Positions 30,715-36,507 of a stretch of 36,507 nt of DNA are shown here, piece by piece. The notes below the pieces were generated by a model that was not told where the DNA came from, ran no database searches, and worked only from the letters and a program-made list of their open reading frames with translations. A program made the translations under genes and the position numbers. Numbering within the stretch: position 1 is the stretch's first letter; each line of letters opens with the position of its first letter. The stretch is from a virus: positions 1-36,507 of IMG/VR virus record IMGVR_UViG_3300046557_000366; one strand, 5' to 3'.

Positions 30715-30803
30715 CCGCCCCGGCACCGCGCCGCCAAAAACCTCGAGTTTTCTCGTCAGCCTGACGACAATGCTCGAGCATTCGACACCGCGCCGCCGGG
30801 GCG
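30715..30803. repeat. Nested palindrome cluster between endolysin and holin
   Basis: Three palindromes lie in a row: AAAACCTCGAGTTTT (30737-30751, imperfect), TCGTCAGCCTGACGA (30753-30767, perfect) and AATGCTCGAGCATT (30769-30782, perfect). The two CTCGAG cores are placed symmetrically, 15.5 bp each side of the centre at 30760. Outside them are a 12-bp direct repeat CACCGCGCCGCC (30724-30735, 30786-30797) and 9-bp inverted arms CGCCCCGGC / GCCGGGGCG (30715-30723, 30795-30803). The centre is much richer in A+T than its surroundings. Purpose unknown: protein site, recombination site or RNA structure. Confidence 0.85.
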
Positions 30804-30840
30804 CACCCCGCCCATCCGCACCCCGAACCGAGGTCCCCCC

Positions 30841-31077
30841 ATGACCCCCGCCAACAAGCGCACCATCCGCACCGCCATTCAGGGCGTCGTCGGTTTCGCG
30901 CTCGCCCTGCCCGCGATCGTTGCCGCGTCCGGCATACCCGAGTCCCTGCCATGGGTCGCGGGTGCCGTCGCCGTATCCGCCGGCCTCGCCCGCATCATGG
31001 CCCTGCCCGCCGTCGAGCAGCTGCTCGACCGCCTCGGCCTCGGCCTGGTCGACGACGTCGAGGACGGCAGCGAGTGA
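30841..31077 (+). CDS. Holin (two transmembrane segments)
   Basis: A 78-aa protein with two hydrophobic stretches (AIQGVVGFALALPAIVAASG and WVAGAVAVSAGLARIMALPA), a short loop containing IPESLP and an acidic tail DDVEDGSE. Size, topology and the place after the endolysin support a holin that opens the membrane for lysin release. GAGG lies about eight bases before the ATG; the stop overlaps the next GTG. Confidence 0.78.
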   Translation: MTPANKRTIRTAIQGVVGFALALPAIVAASGIPESLPWVAGAVAVSAGLARIMALPAVEQLLDRLGLGLVDDVEDGSE

Positions 31078-31379
31078 CCGAGCCGAACGACTCGACCGCG
31101 GCCGCCGTCGCGGTCGCCCTCGCCGAGCTGCGCGGGACCATGGCCGAAGGATTCGCCACCGTCAACGGATCGCTGGCACTACTCGCCCAGCGCGGCGACC
31201 AGACCGACCGACGCCTCGAAGACCACGAGCGGCGCCTCGACGCCAGCGAGCGGGGCGAGACGGAGCGACAGAAGCGGGACACGGCACGCCTCGACGCGTT
31301 GGAGCGGGCCCGGTGGCCGATCCCGTCCGTGGCCGCACTGGTCGGCGTGTCCGGCCTTGTCGTATCCCTGTGGCGGTAG
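31074..31379 (+). CDS. Coiled-coil membrane protein of the lysis cassette (101 aa)
   Basis: A 101-aa protein coupled to the holin by GTGA. Residues about 8-80 form a charged coiled coil (GDQTDRRLEDHERRLDASER). One C-terminal membrane segment follows (WPIPSVAALVGVSGLVVSLW). Genes like this often accompany actinophage holins and are thought to be second holin components or partners. It is the last gene of the late operon. Confidence 0.7.
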   Translation: MTEPNDSTAAAVAVALAELRGTMAEGFATVNGSLALLAQRGDQTDRRLEDHERRLDASERGETERQKRDTARLDALERARWPIPSVAALVGVSGLVVSLWR

Positions 31380-31400
31380 CCCGCCGAGCAGCAGCACAAC

Positions 31401-31443
31401 GCCCCCCGTACGGCCATGCGCGGCCGTACGGGGGGCGCCTTTC
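31401..31443. terminator. Bidirectional terminator between late operon and GntR gene
   Basis: A perfect 15-bp stem (GCCCCCCGTACGGCC / GGCCGTACGGGGGGC) with a 6-nt loop lies between convergent genes. On the + strand it is followed by GCCTTT. It would stop the late transcript and the GntR transcript. Confidence 0.82.
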
Positions 31444-31455
31444 GCGTATCCGGGG

Positions 31456-32220
31456 TCAGGCGTCGGGCTGGTCGATGCCGATCTCGTAAGCGATCTCCCA
31501 CCGGATATCGGGTACGACGATGTCTGCGGTCTCGACCGGTCGCCCGTCGGTGGCGTAGTAGGTTCGCTCGACTTCAGTGATCAGGTCGCCGACCGAGATG
31601 CCGAGGAGGTTGGCCTGTTCCTGCGACGCGCGGGCCGGGCGCGGCACTTCGACGGCGGTCTCGATGATGACGCCGATTGACCGCATGCGTTCCACCACGC
31701 CAGCACCCGCGTGCGGGCCCATCTCGGGCAGCACGACCGGGGTGCCGTCCGTGATGGCCATCGGCTCCCAGCTCTCGGAGAGTTGGACAGGGAGGCCGTC
31801 GGCAAGGAACTCGTAATTCGTCACGACGCAGAGGTCGCCCGGTTCGATGGCCAACCGTTCCGCGATGTGTGCCGGTGCTGGGGTGCGGGCTGCGCTGCGC
31901 GACTCCCATGTGCCAGCGCGGCCCTGCTCTTTCATGTCGGCACGGAACGGGGACCCGCCGCGGCGTTCGCGGTGACGGGAACGGACCATGCGCAGGCGTT
32001 CGCGTGGCCGGCGGACGTACGTGCCGGATCCGGCGCGGCCTTCGAGGATGCCCTCGATGATCAGGCGCTCCATCGCGCGCTGGGCAACGGACTGGCCGAC
32101 GTTGTACTCCTCGGCGAACCGTGCGCGGCTGGGCAGCTTGTCGCCTACCGCCCACTCGCCGCCTTTGATGCGGGCGCGCAGAGCGTCGGCCACCTGCAAG
32201 TAGGGCGTTTCCCGTGGCAT
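31456..32220 (-). CDS. GntR-family transcription regulator (HutC/UTRA type)
   Basis: A 254-aa regulator. The N-terminal winged helix (about 1-70) has the GntR form: PYLQVADALRARIKGGEWAVG, LPSRARFAEEYNVGQSVAQR, GSGTYVRRP. The C-terminal UTRA-type sensor domain (about 90-250) contains IEPGDLCVVTNYEFLADGLP and ends with ITEVERTYYATDGRP. Such proteins act as ligand-responsive repressors; the KorSA/TraR regulators of Streptomyces integrative elements are of this class. I prefer the ATG at 32220, with GGAG eight bases upstream, to the ATG at 32238. It is transcribed divergently from three tiny genes. Targets are unknown; the palindromes at 32278 and 10178 are candidates. Confidence 0.88.
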   Translation of the reverse strand: MPRETPYLQVADALRARIKGGEWAVGDKLPSRARFAEEYNVGQSVAQRAMERLIIEGILEGRAGSGTYVRRPRERLRMVRSRHRERRGGSPFRADMKEQGRAGTWESRSAARTPAPAHIAERLAIEPGDLCVVTNYEFLADGLPVQLSESWEPMAITDGTPVVLPEMGPHAGAGVVERMRSIGVIIETAVEVPRPARASQEQANLLGISVGDLITEVERTYYATDGRPVETADIVVPDIRWEIAYEIGIDQPDA

Positions 32221-32277
32221 ATGCGCAGCTCCGAGCATTGTCCGTCGACGTTGACAAAGCTAACCCATCAGGTCGAA

Positions 32278-32291
32278 GCTGAATACTCAGC
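32278..32291. promoter_or_regulatory. Operator-like palindrome between GntR and the small-gene cassette
   Basis: GCTGA-ATAC-TCAGC is a perfect 5-bp inverted repeat with a 4-bp centre in the 109-nt divergent gap (32221-32329). It could be the regulator's own operator. A TTGACA (32251-32256) is present on the + strand, but I found no good -10 at the right distance. Confidence 0.35.
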
Positions 32292-32329
32292 ATCACGAAA
32301 AGTGACAGGCTGATCACCAGGGGAGTGCT

Positions 32330-32575
32330 ATGTCAGTCGTGCCTCCGCGTGCCGTTGCCCTCGCGGGCATGCTCGCCGCCGCGACCGGCAACGAGCCAAG
32401 AACCACCGCGACGGCCACCAGCGTTCGCGTAGAGGCCGACCTCCCCGACGAGCTGACAGCAACCAGGCGCACCACCATCCTCACCGCCCTCGCGGCTGCG
32501 GACCGGTACGGGCACGACCGCACCGAGGCCAGCGACACCGTATGGGCCGAGCTCGACAGAGAGGCAGCGCAGTGA
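32330..32575 (+). CDS. Small hypothetical protein divergent from GntR (81 aa)
   Basis: An 81-aa protein with GGGGAG seven bases before the ATG. The first 20 residues are hydrophobic/Ala-rich (ALAGMLAAATG), but too short for a clear membrane segment. The rest is helical (DELTATRRTTILTALAAADRYG, ASDTVWAELDRE), with a KH-like or replication-accessory look common in Streptomyces mobile elements. No family assigned. Its stop overlaps the next GTG (GTGA). Confidence 0.62.
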   Translation: MSVVPPRAVALAGMLAAATGNEPRTTATATSVRVEADLPDELTATRRTTILTALAAADRYGHDRTEASDTVWAELDREAAQ

Positions 32576-32718
32576 CCACGACGCAACCGACCCAACCGAC
32601 GGACACCGCGTACCGAACGCTCATCGGGCACACGGTCACCTGTGCCACCTGCCGCGCTCGCGCCGCCTGCCCCACGGCTGCCCGGCTCAATCGCGCATGG
32701 CGGGCGGCGCGGGGATGA
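32572..32718 (+). CDS. Tiny Cys-rich protein (48 aa)
   Basis: A 48-aa protein read directly from sequence, starting at a GTG that overlaps the previous stop. It has a Thr/Gln-rich start, then YRTLIGHTVTCATCRARAAC and a basic helix ARLNRAWRAARG. The C-x2-C-x5-C set plus His resembles small zinc proteins of Streptomyces integrative elements (form H...C..C.....C). Its TGA overlaps the next ATG. Confidence 0.58.
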   Translation: MTTTQPTQPTDTAYRTLIGHTVTCATCRARAACPTAARLNRAWRAARG

Positions 32719-32876
32719 AGACCGAGTCAACCGACGTCATCACGCACGTCTGCTGGGACCTGGACCCGAAGACCGGGGCGCGCTGCCGAAAGGACCCCCA
32801 CCACAAGGGGGACGAGCACTACGACCCGCACACTCGGCCATCGTGGGACCACCCCGGGACCACGTGGCGTAGCTGA
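32715..32876 (+). CDS. Tiny Cys/His-rich protein (53 aa)
   Basis: A 53-aa protein, third in the coupled set. It contains VCWDLDPKTGARCRKD followed by HHKGDEHYDPHTRPSWDH, a Cys2-His pattern ending in a D-x(3)-T-x-P-S-W tail. This looks like the short C..C..HxGxHxD..T...W modules scattered in Streptomyces phage and plasmid genomes. Function unknown. A terminator follows at 32931. Confidence 0.58.
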   Translation: MKTESTDVITHVCWDLDPKTGARCRKDPHHKGDEHYDPHTRPSWDHPGTTWRS

Positions 32877-32930
32877 TCTCCCGCGCGCACCCGAGGCCGG
32901 CGGCGGTCAGGGTGCGGGCGGGGCTCCACG

Positions 32931-32970
32931 CCCCCGATCATCTGCCCCCGTCAGATGGTCGGGGGTTTCT
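32931..32970 (+). terminator. Intrinsic terminator after the small-gene cassette
   Basis: CCCCCGATCATCTG pairs with CAGATGGTCGGGGG (14 bp with one wobble) around a 7-nt loop, followed by TTTCT. It ends the + strand cassette before the attP region. A smaller stem (GGGCCGC / GCGGCCC, 32993-33018) lies after it. Confidence 0.8.
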
Positions 32971-33045
32971 GCATGTCAGGCTTGTAGGTGGCGGGCCGCC
33001 CCGGGGCAGGAGCGGCCCGACCTTGCCTCACTCGGAGCGAGCACG

Positions 33046-33101
33046 GGGGAGAGTGTTTTAGACACACTCACGCTGGTCACTGTGATCAAAACACTCTCCC
33101 C
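33046..33101. other. attP: Probable phage attachment site attP
   Basis: GGGGAGAGTGTTTT (33046-33059) and AAAACACTCTCCCC (33088-33101) are perfect 14-bp inverted arms around 28 bp. The inside shows weaker symmetry (CACA.T.AC / GT.A.TGTG). The whole is 56 bp, the size and style of attP sites of large serine integrases, and it ends 22 bp from the integrase stop codon. The symmetry centre is between 33073 and 33074, which would make CT the candidate crossover pair. It could also be a terminator, but a good + strand terminator already lies at 32931 and neither side here has a proper T run outside the stem. Confidence 0.7.
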
Positions 33102-33123
33102 TTATGCGTGGGCCCGTGCCCCA

Positions 33124-34746
33124 CTACTCGGCCCACGGGTCCGGCTCCCACACAGGATGCACCACGACCTTTGTGCCGTCCTCGGTGCGTACCAGTGCCA
33201 CCCGTCGCGCAAGCTGCTTGAGTAGGCCGTTTCTCCCGCGCGTGTCCAGCGTCGGCCACTCCGCGACCGTGCCGACCAGCAGAGGCACATAGTCGGCGCG
33301 GTGCGGGGTGGTCTCGACGGTAGAGACCCGTTCCAATGCGGCCTGCGTCGCCGCCTGCTTCTTCCGGATGAGATCGCGGGCGGCCTCATACTCGCCCGGC
33401 TCGAATTCGTCCGGGTCGGCTGCGCGTTGGGCCCGCAGGTTGGCGAGGGCGGCGGCATGTTTGTCGACCTCGGCTTGCAGCCTGGCACGGTCGAGCGCGG
33501 CGGCGGCGCGGTGGTCGCGCTGCTCGATGCGCTGCTGAGGGATGCTCGGCGCGGTGTCGATTCCGGGGGCGGCCTCCTTGGCGAGCCACTTCAACACCTC
33601 GGCCTCGACGTCTTCGCGCTTGACCCATACTCCGTCACAGCCGTGGGCGGCCTGTACCGCCCGCCGGCCGCATGTGTACGAGTAGCCGAGGACGTTGGTC
33701 GGAACGTCGTTGATGACGCGCACGGCAGAGTTCGCGGGCGTCGTGCCGCGGCACTGCCCGCACCGGACAAGGTTGGTCAGCATGTACGTGGCACGGCGGG
33801 CCCGCGGCGGTGTGTTCCGCACCTCCTCGCGGCGGTCGCGGTACTGCTGCCACAGCTCGGCATCGATCAGTTCCTCTTGCGCCCCAGGGACGAACAGGCA
33901 GTTTTGACAGTTGTTGCGCGTCTCTGGGTTGCACAGGCACTTTGGGTCATGGATGCGGAGCAGGCCTGCGGCAAATCCGGAGTCCATGTACCGGATCAGT
34001 GTCTGTTCGGACCACAGCCCGCCGCGTACCGTCCGGTGGCCGGCCGCGTTGAGCTCGCCGACGAGCGAATAGAACGCGTCTCCGTCGGTGTACTGCCGGT
34101 ATCGGTCGGCCATGACTGGCCCCGTTTTCGGGTCGGCTAGGTATCTCTCCTCTTGCGTGGTCCAGCCCCCGCGGCCGTCGGGGAGTCGGCGGGGGTGCCA
34201 GATGTAGCCGAAGCGGGGGCGGCCGGTGGCGGGCAGGTGCAGTTTGTAGCGGCGGTGGTCATGGGTCTCCTTCCACTGCTCGCCGCGCACGTCGGATTCA
34301 TATGCCGCGAACTCGAACAGGATCCCGCGTTGCAGTCGGCCGGTCGCCGTACGCGCGTCGCCCTCCTCGGTCGCAGACTCCAGCGTCCCGCCCGCGTCCT
34401 CAAGGCGTTTGAGGTTGACGGCGATACCGTCGCGGCTGCGGCCGAAGCGGCTGTATTTCCATACGGCGATGCCGCGCGCCTCGCCGTCCTCAACGCGCTT
34501 GATGGCGCCCATGATGCGCCGCTTGAAGTTCCGGCCGGTGGCGTCGAGGTCGGTGATGAACGGTTCGAGCAGGCGGCGCCCGGTGCGCTTTGCCCACGCC
34601 CGTAGGGCTGCCTCTTGCAGCTCGGGGCTGATCTTCTCCTCTTTCCACGTGCTCACCCGGATATAACCGAGCCAGGGCTCGCCGTCCTCATCGGTCGGCA
34701 AGCCCTGGAACGTGCTTGGCACGTGCTGAGTTGGTCCTGCTGTCAC
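33124..34746 (-). CDS. int: Large serine recombinase (integrase)
   Basis: A 540-aa integrase. The N-terminal resolvase domain has the catalytic Ser at residue 32 (LGYIRVST) and the usual Arg-rich active-site segment (VWKYSRFGRSRDGIAVNL). The recombinase domain (about 165-290) contains RPRFGYIWHP and FYSLVGELNAAG. An actinophage-type Cys cluster (KCLCNPETRNNCQNC) precedes the zinc ribbon (LVRCGQCRGT ... YTCGRRAVQAAHGC). A coiled coil (about 410-475) and C-terminal tail complete the family plan. It joins attP and attB without host factors; excision needs a directionality factor, which I could not identify. GTG start overlaps the upstream stop (GTGA), with GGGAG before it. Confidence 0.95.
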   Translation of the reverse strand: MTAGPTQHVPSTFQGLPTDEDGEPWLGYIRVSTWKEEKISPELQEAALRAWAKRTGRRLLEPFITDLDATGRNFKRRIMGAIKRVEDGEARGIAVWKYSRFGRSRDGIAVNLKRLEDAGGTLESATEEGDARTATGRLQRGILFEFAAYESDVRGEQWKETHDHRRYKLHLPATGRPRFGYIWHPRRLPDGRGGWTTQEERYLADPKTGPVMADRYRQYTDGDAFYSLVGELNAAGHRTVRGGLWSEQTLIRYMDSGFAAGLLRIHDPKCLCNPETRNNCQNCLFVPGAQEELIDAELWQQYRDRREEVRNTPPRARRATYMLTNLVRCGQCRGTTPANSAVRVINDVPTNVLGYSYTCGRRAVQAAHGCDGVWVKREDVEAEVLKWLAKEAAPGIDTAPSIPQQRIEQRDHRAAAALDRARLQAEVDKHAAALANLRAQRAADPDEFEPGEYEAARDLIRKKQAATQAALERVSTVETTPHRADYVPLLVGTVAEWPTLDTRGRNGLLKQLARRVALVRTEDGTKVVVHPVWEPDPWAE

Positions 34747-35069
34747 GTTGCGTTCTCCCGTTGACGTCGTGCCGCGTCGAACTCAACGACGGTGCTCGGC
34801 GCGGTGAATTGGGCGTCGTGCTGAACGATGGCCTTCACGAGTGCGGCGCTGTCGGCGTGCGCCACGCGTGACGTGATGTATTCGTTCAGTGCCCGGTAGC
34901 CGTTGACCACGGTGGCGATGACGCCGATGGCGGTCGTGGTGGTACCGGTCTGGATGACCAACCCGACCCGTCTGTCCGTGAGTACACCGGTGATCAGGAT
35001 GGTGAGGCCGATCAAGAGAAGTCCGGCGGAAAGCGCGGCAGTCAGGTACAGGGTTGTGCGTGATGACAC
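34743..35069 (-). CDS. Two-TM membrane protein between repressor and integrase (108 aa)
   Basis: A 108-aa protein with two hydrophobic segments (LYLTAALSAGLLLIGLTILIT and VIQTGTTTTAIGVIATVVNG) and a 50-residue hydrophilic end with a helical VKAIVQHDAQF segment. It starts at a GTG with GGAAGG seven bases upstream, that ribosome site overlapping the repressor's stop, and ends overlapping the integrase start. As it would be expressed with the repressor in lysogens, superinfection exclusion is a reasonable idea. Nothing in the sequence proves it. Confidence 0.68.
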   Translation of the reverse strand: MSSRTTLYLTAALSAGLLLIGLTILITGVLTDRRVGLVIQTGTTTTAIGVIATVVNGYRALNEYITSRVAHADSAALVKAIVQHDAQFTAPSTVVEFDAARRQRENAT

Positions 35070-35081
35070 GGGTGGACCTTC

Positions 35082-35486
35082 CTAGGTTGCGCTCTCCCCC
35101 TTTGCGCGGAGGGCGCGAATCATGCTGAGGACTGCGATTTGGTCGGCCTCTTCGGTCACGCCGAGGGCCGCTAGCGCTTCATGTGAAGAGATCTTCGTCG
35201 GGGTTTGCGCGTCGGACTCGTAGAGCTCTTCGAGTGGCAGGAGGCCGGCGCGCGCGAGTAGCGGCATTACCGGGACTTCGAGTGTCTTGGCGACTGCGAG
35301 GAGCGTGCGGGCGTCGGGTGACCCTGCGTCCCGCAGGAGTCGTGAGACCGTCGCGACGGGGATGCCGGAGGCTTCGGCGAAGCGCGCCCGGCTACCGCGC
35401 TCTTCTAGGTCGTACCCGCGGCGCGGGAGGGCCCATCCGAGCCACTCGCCGATGCTCGCCGTCAGGGGCGGCTCTGGTCTTGTCAT
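35082..35486 (-). CDS. Phage repressor-like XRE-family HTH protein
   Basis: A 134-aa protein with an XRE-type helix-turn-helix (about 25-65: SRARFAEASGIPVATVSRLL, then SPDARTLLAVAKTLEVPV) and a helical C-terminus (ISSHEALAALGVTEEADQIAVLSMIRALR). It lacks a LexA-like protease domain, so induction would not go by self-cleavage. It is divergent from the Cro-like gene at 35765 and first in the repressor-membrane protein-integrase operon, which marks it as the probable immunity repressor. I start it at the ATG at 35486. It has no ribosome site, but TACATT lies six bases upstream, fitting a leaderless mRNA. The longer frame up to 35603 would run across the operator region. Confidence 0.78.
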   Translation of the reverse strand: MTRPEPPLTASIGEWLGWALPRRGYDLEERGSRARFAEASGIPVATVSRLLRDAGSPDARTLLAVAKTLEVPVMPLLARAGLLPLEELYESDAQTPTKISSHEALAALGVTEEADQIAVLSMIRALRAKGESAT

Positions 35487-35764
35487 GCGGGCAATGTATC
35501 GCGCATGAACGGTTTTTTGACAGGTGCGCACAGATTCCACACATGCCGAGGTCCCCCCTCGCCCGCTTATCCAGTAGTTGCACGTACAACTTATCGCACA
35601 CATGCTCGATTGAGCACGCTTCTTTCACATTCTCATTACGAAGCCTCGTACCTCGCACACATCGGAGTCAACCCCTCCACTTGGTCGTTCCATGCGTGAT
35701 CGATACGTGTTATGTTTCATCCGTGATCGATACACGATCGCTCATGAATCAGCGAGGTACCGCC
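35487..35764. promoter_or_regulatory. Divergent immunity control region
   Basis: This 278-nt gap separates the repressor and Cro-like genes and is clearly less G+C rich than the genome. Leftward: TACATT six bases before the repressor ATG suggests a leaderless start. Rightward: TTGGTC (35681-35686), 17 bp, TACGTG (35704-35709). Operator candidates: the direct repeat CGTGATCGATAC at 35695-35706 (over the -10) and 35722-35733, the second extending to an imperfect palindrome CGTGATCGATACACG; AGTTGCACGTACAACT (35576-35591, 14 of 16 symmetrical); and TGCTC-GATT-GAGCA (35603-35616). A TTGACA at 35517 has no good partner. Confidence 0.55.
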
Positions 35765-35983
35765 GTGCCGTTCAACCCCCGCCCCCTGCGCGCCGCCGCC
35801 GCCGAGCTCGGCGACAACACCGCCGTCGCGATCGCCGCCCGCCTCAACTGCCCTTACGCCACTGTCCGTCGGTGGACCAGCGGCCGAGGCATCCCCGCCG
35901 GCCCCGCGCTCGCCGCCATCGAGCGCACCTACGGAGTCACCCCCGCCGCCCTGTTCCCCGCAGACACCGCGGACGCGGCATGA
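35765..35983 (+). CDS. Cro-like HTH protein (72 aa)
   Basis: A 72-aa protein with a helix-turn-helix (about 12-45: AAELGDNTAVAIAARLN, then CPYATVRRWTSGRGIP) and a short LAAIERTYGVTPAALF end, the form of small Cro/repressor-type regulators. It is the first gene of the rightward early operon and divergent from the repressor. The GTG at 35765 has GAGG seven bases upstream; the in-frame ATG at 35744 lacks one. Besides a Cro role, control of integrase direction cannot be excluded. The stop overlaps the next ATG. Confidence 0.72.
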   Translation: MPFNPRPLRAAAAELGDNTAVAIAARLNCPYATVRRWTSGRGIPAGPALAAIERTYGVTPAALFPADTADAA

Positions 35984-36168
35984 CCGCCCCCACGGTCACC
36001 CGCGAGCAGGCGTTCGCGAACGCCCGCCGCGTCCTCGACGCCGCCCGCGCCCGCCGCGACGCCGACCGCGCCGCCGGACGCCTCGCCCCCGAGGTCGAGC
36101 TCATTTGCCGCCGCCTCGAACGCCAGCAGCGCCACCAGACCGCTACACCCCACCGCGCCGCCGCCTGA
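35980..36168 (+). CDS. Small hypothetical early protein (62 aa)
   Basis: A 62-aa helical, basic protein coupled to the Cro-like gene by ATGA. It has a single long helix pattern (REQAFANARRVLDAARARRDAD) and a His/Arg/Gln-rich end. No family recognised; it could be a partner of the HTH protein. Confidence 0.6.
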   Translation: MTAPTVTREQAFANARRVLDAARARRDADRAAGRLAPEVELICRRLERQQRHQTATPHRAAA

Positions 36169-36178
36169 AAACGACAGC

Positions 36179-36209
36179 GGGCCGCCCCGGATTGCGCCCG
36201 GGGCGGCCC
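36179..36209 (+). promoter_or_regulatory. Early-operon hairpin
   Basis: A perfect 12-bp stem (GGGCCGCCCCGG / CCGGGGCGGCCC) with a 7-nt loop lies between the second and third genes of the early operon. There is no T tract. It may be an attenuator or partial terminator like those at 2414 and 11134. Confidence 0.65.
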
Positions 36210-36236
36210 ACCACGACCCGTGAGGAGACACGAATC

Positions 36237-36507
36237 GTGAACACCCCGCAGATTACCCGCACGAATACCCGCACCCTGCGCGCCCACCTCGCCATCCGAG
36301 GCGCCCGCGGAGCCCGCACCTTCCTCGCCCACCGCGCCGCCCTCGCCGCCGAGCTCGACCGCATCGCCCCCGGTATCACCACCGTGCGCACCGTCCCCGT
36401 GTGGACGGACGGCAGCGGCACCGCCCGCGTGTCGACGTGGGTCACCCTCGACAACGCCCTCGGCCAGCCCCTCGCCGCCGACCGCGCCGCGCACCGCGCC
36501 GCCCGCA
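36237..36507 (+). CDS. Hypothetical early protein, 5' part of the gene crossing the join
   Basis: This is the start of the 136-aa protein completed at 1-267. The GTG at 36237 is fixed by GAGGAG nine bases upstream. The N-terminal part is basic (NTRTLRAHLAIRGARGARTFL) and helical (HRAALAAELDRIAPG). The frame enters the 127-base overlap in phase with the frame at base 1. No family recognised; it is third in the early operon. Confidence 0.75.
   Translation, partial: MNTPQITRTNTRTLRAHLAIRGARGARTFLAHRAALAAELDRIAPGITTVRTVPVWTDGSGTARVSTWVTLDNALGQPLAADRAAHRAAR
36381..36507. repeat. Terminal direct repeat, right copy
   Basis: These bases are identical to 1-127. See the left copy: the overlap shows that the sequence closes into a circle of 36,380 bp. 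Confidence 0.95.

Noticed and set aside
32221-32238. Start of the GntR protein at the ATG at 32238
   Set aside because: It adds only six residues and lacks a clear ribosome site; the ATG at 32220 has GGAG at eight bases.
33046-33101. Terminator as the only meaning of the 14-bp inverted repeat
   Set aside because: Its 28-bp inner part is long for a terminator loop, T and A runs are inside the arms rather than after them, and a proper terminator lies at 32931. A terminator role in addition to attP is not excluded.
35567-35600. DnaA boxes in the immunity region (TTATCCAGT, TTATCGCACA)
   Set aside because: Each differs from the consensus at two or more places or by an inserted base, and there is no cluster. 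The iteron region is a stronger origin candidate.
35487-35603. Longer start for the repressor at 35603
   Set aside because: The extra 39 residues are Cys-rich and unlike a repressor N-terminus, and the frame would cover the control region. The ATG at 35486 has a -10-like TACATT at leaderless distance.
35183-35764. Upstream extension of the Cro-like frame
   Set aside because: The open frame runs antisense to the repressor and through the operators. The HTH protein begins naturally at the GTG at 35765 with GAGG upstream.
1-36507. tRNA genes and insertion sequences
   Set aside because: I saw no cloverleaf-like stretch with a TTCGANTC-type T arm in the gaps and no transposase-like protein. All gaps are short and explained by hairpins or control sites. 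A covariance search would be needed to exclude tRNAs fully.

Overview
The window is a complete, or nearly complete, genome of a temperate siphovirus-type phage of a high-G+C actinobacterium, most likely Streptomyces. Supporting evidence: about 70% G+C, frequent GTG starts, strong codon bias to GCC/CGC/GAC, an SPP1-like head gene order with actinophage-type small genes, and a large serine integrase with the Cys-rich insertion usual in actinophages. The first and last 127 bases are identical, so the sequence closes into a circle of 36,380 bp. One gene (36237 to 267) reads straight through the join. The physical virion ends (cos or pac) cannot be placed from this sequence. I saw no tRNA, rRNA, CRISPR array or insertion sequence. 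No gene-free stretch exceeds 300 bases; the longest are 35487-35764 (278 nt, immunity region) and 32877-33123 (247 nt, terminator and probable attP).

Layout. (1) Early/replication region, + strand, 35765 through the join to about 9.2 kb: a Cro-like HTH protein, small unknowns, an ERF-type single-strand annealing protein, an HTH/degenerate-HNH protein, a replication initiator with six iterons inside its own gene, a possible helicase-loader gene, an intact HNH nuclease, SSB, and coiled-coil or Cys-rich unknowns. No helicase or polymerase is encoded, which suggests a lambda O/P-like strategy using the host replisome. (2) Middle region, 9.3-12.7 kb: Zn-ribbon proteins, a small HTH protein, a ribbon-helix-helix protein and a one-TM membrane protein. 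Part of it is served by a promoter overlapped by a palindrome. (3) Late operon, 12.75-31.4 kb, + strand: a good promoter followed at once by a folded leader and an intrinsic terminator, then small and large terminase, portal, MuF-type minor head protein with a long repeat extension, an Rmf/CrpP-like small protein, scaffold, capsid, connectors, tail tube, tail chaperones with a -1 frameshift, tape measure (738 aa), a 1079-aa tail/tip protein, amidase endolysin and two membrane lysis proteins. (4) A GntR/UTRA regulator (- strand) with a divergent cassette of three tiny genes, 31.4-32.9 kb. (5) Lysogeny module, - strand, 33.1-35.5 kb: repressor, two-TM membrane protein and serine integrase in one tightly coupled operon, with a probable attP at its 3' end.

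The repressor and the Cro-like gene diverge from a 278-nt region full of operator-like palindromes, and probably form the lysis/lysogeny switch. ERF, SSB and the HNH proteins would support recombination and DNA processing. The initiator with its internal iterons and the following loader-like gene would start replication. Late expression probably depends on reading through the leader terminator at 12.83 kb.
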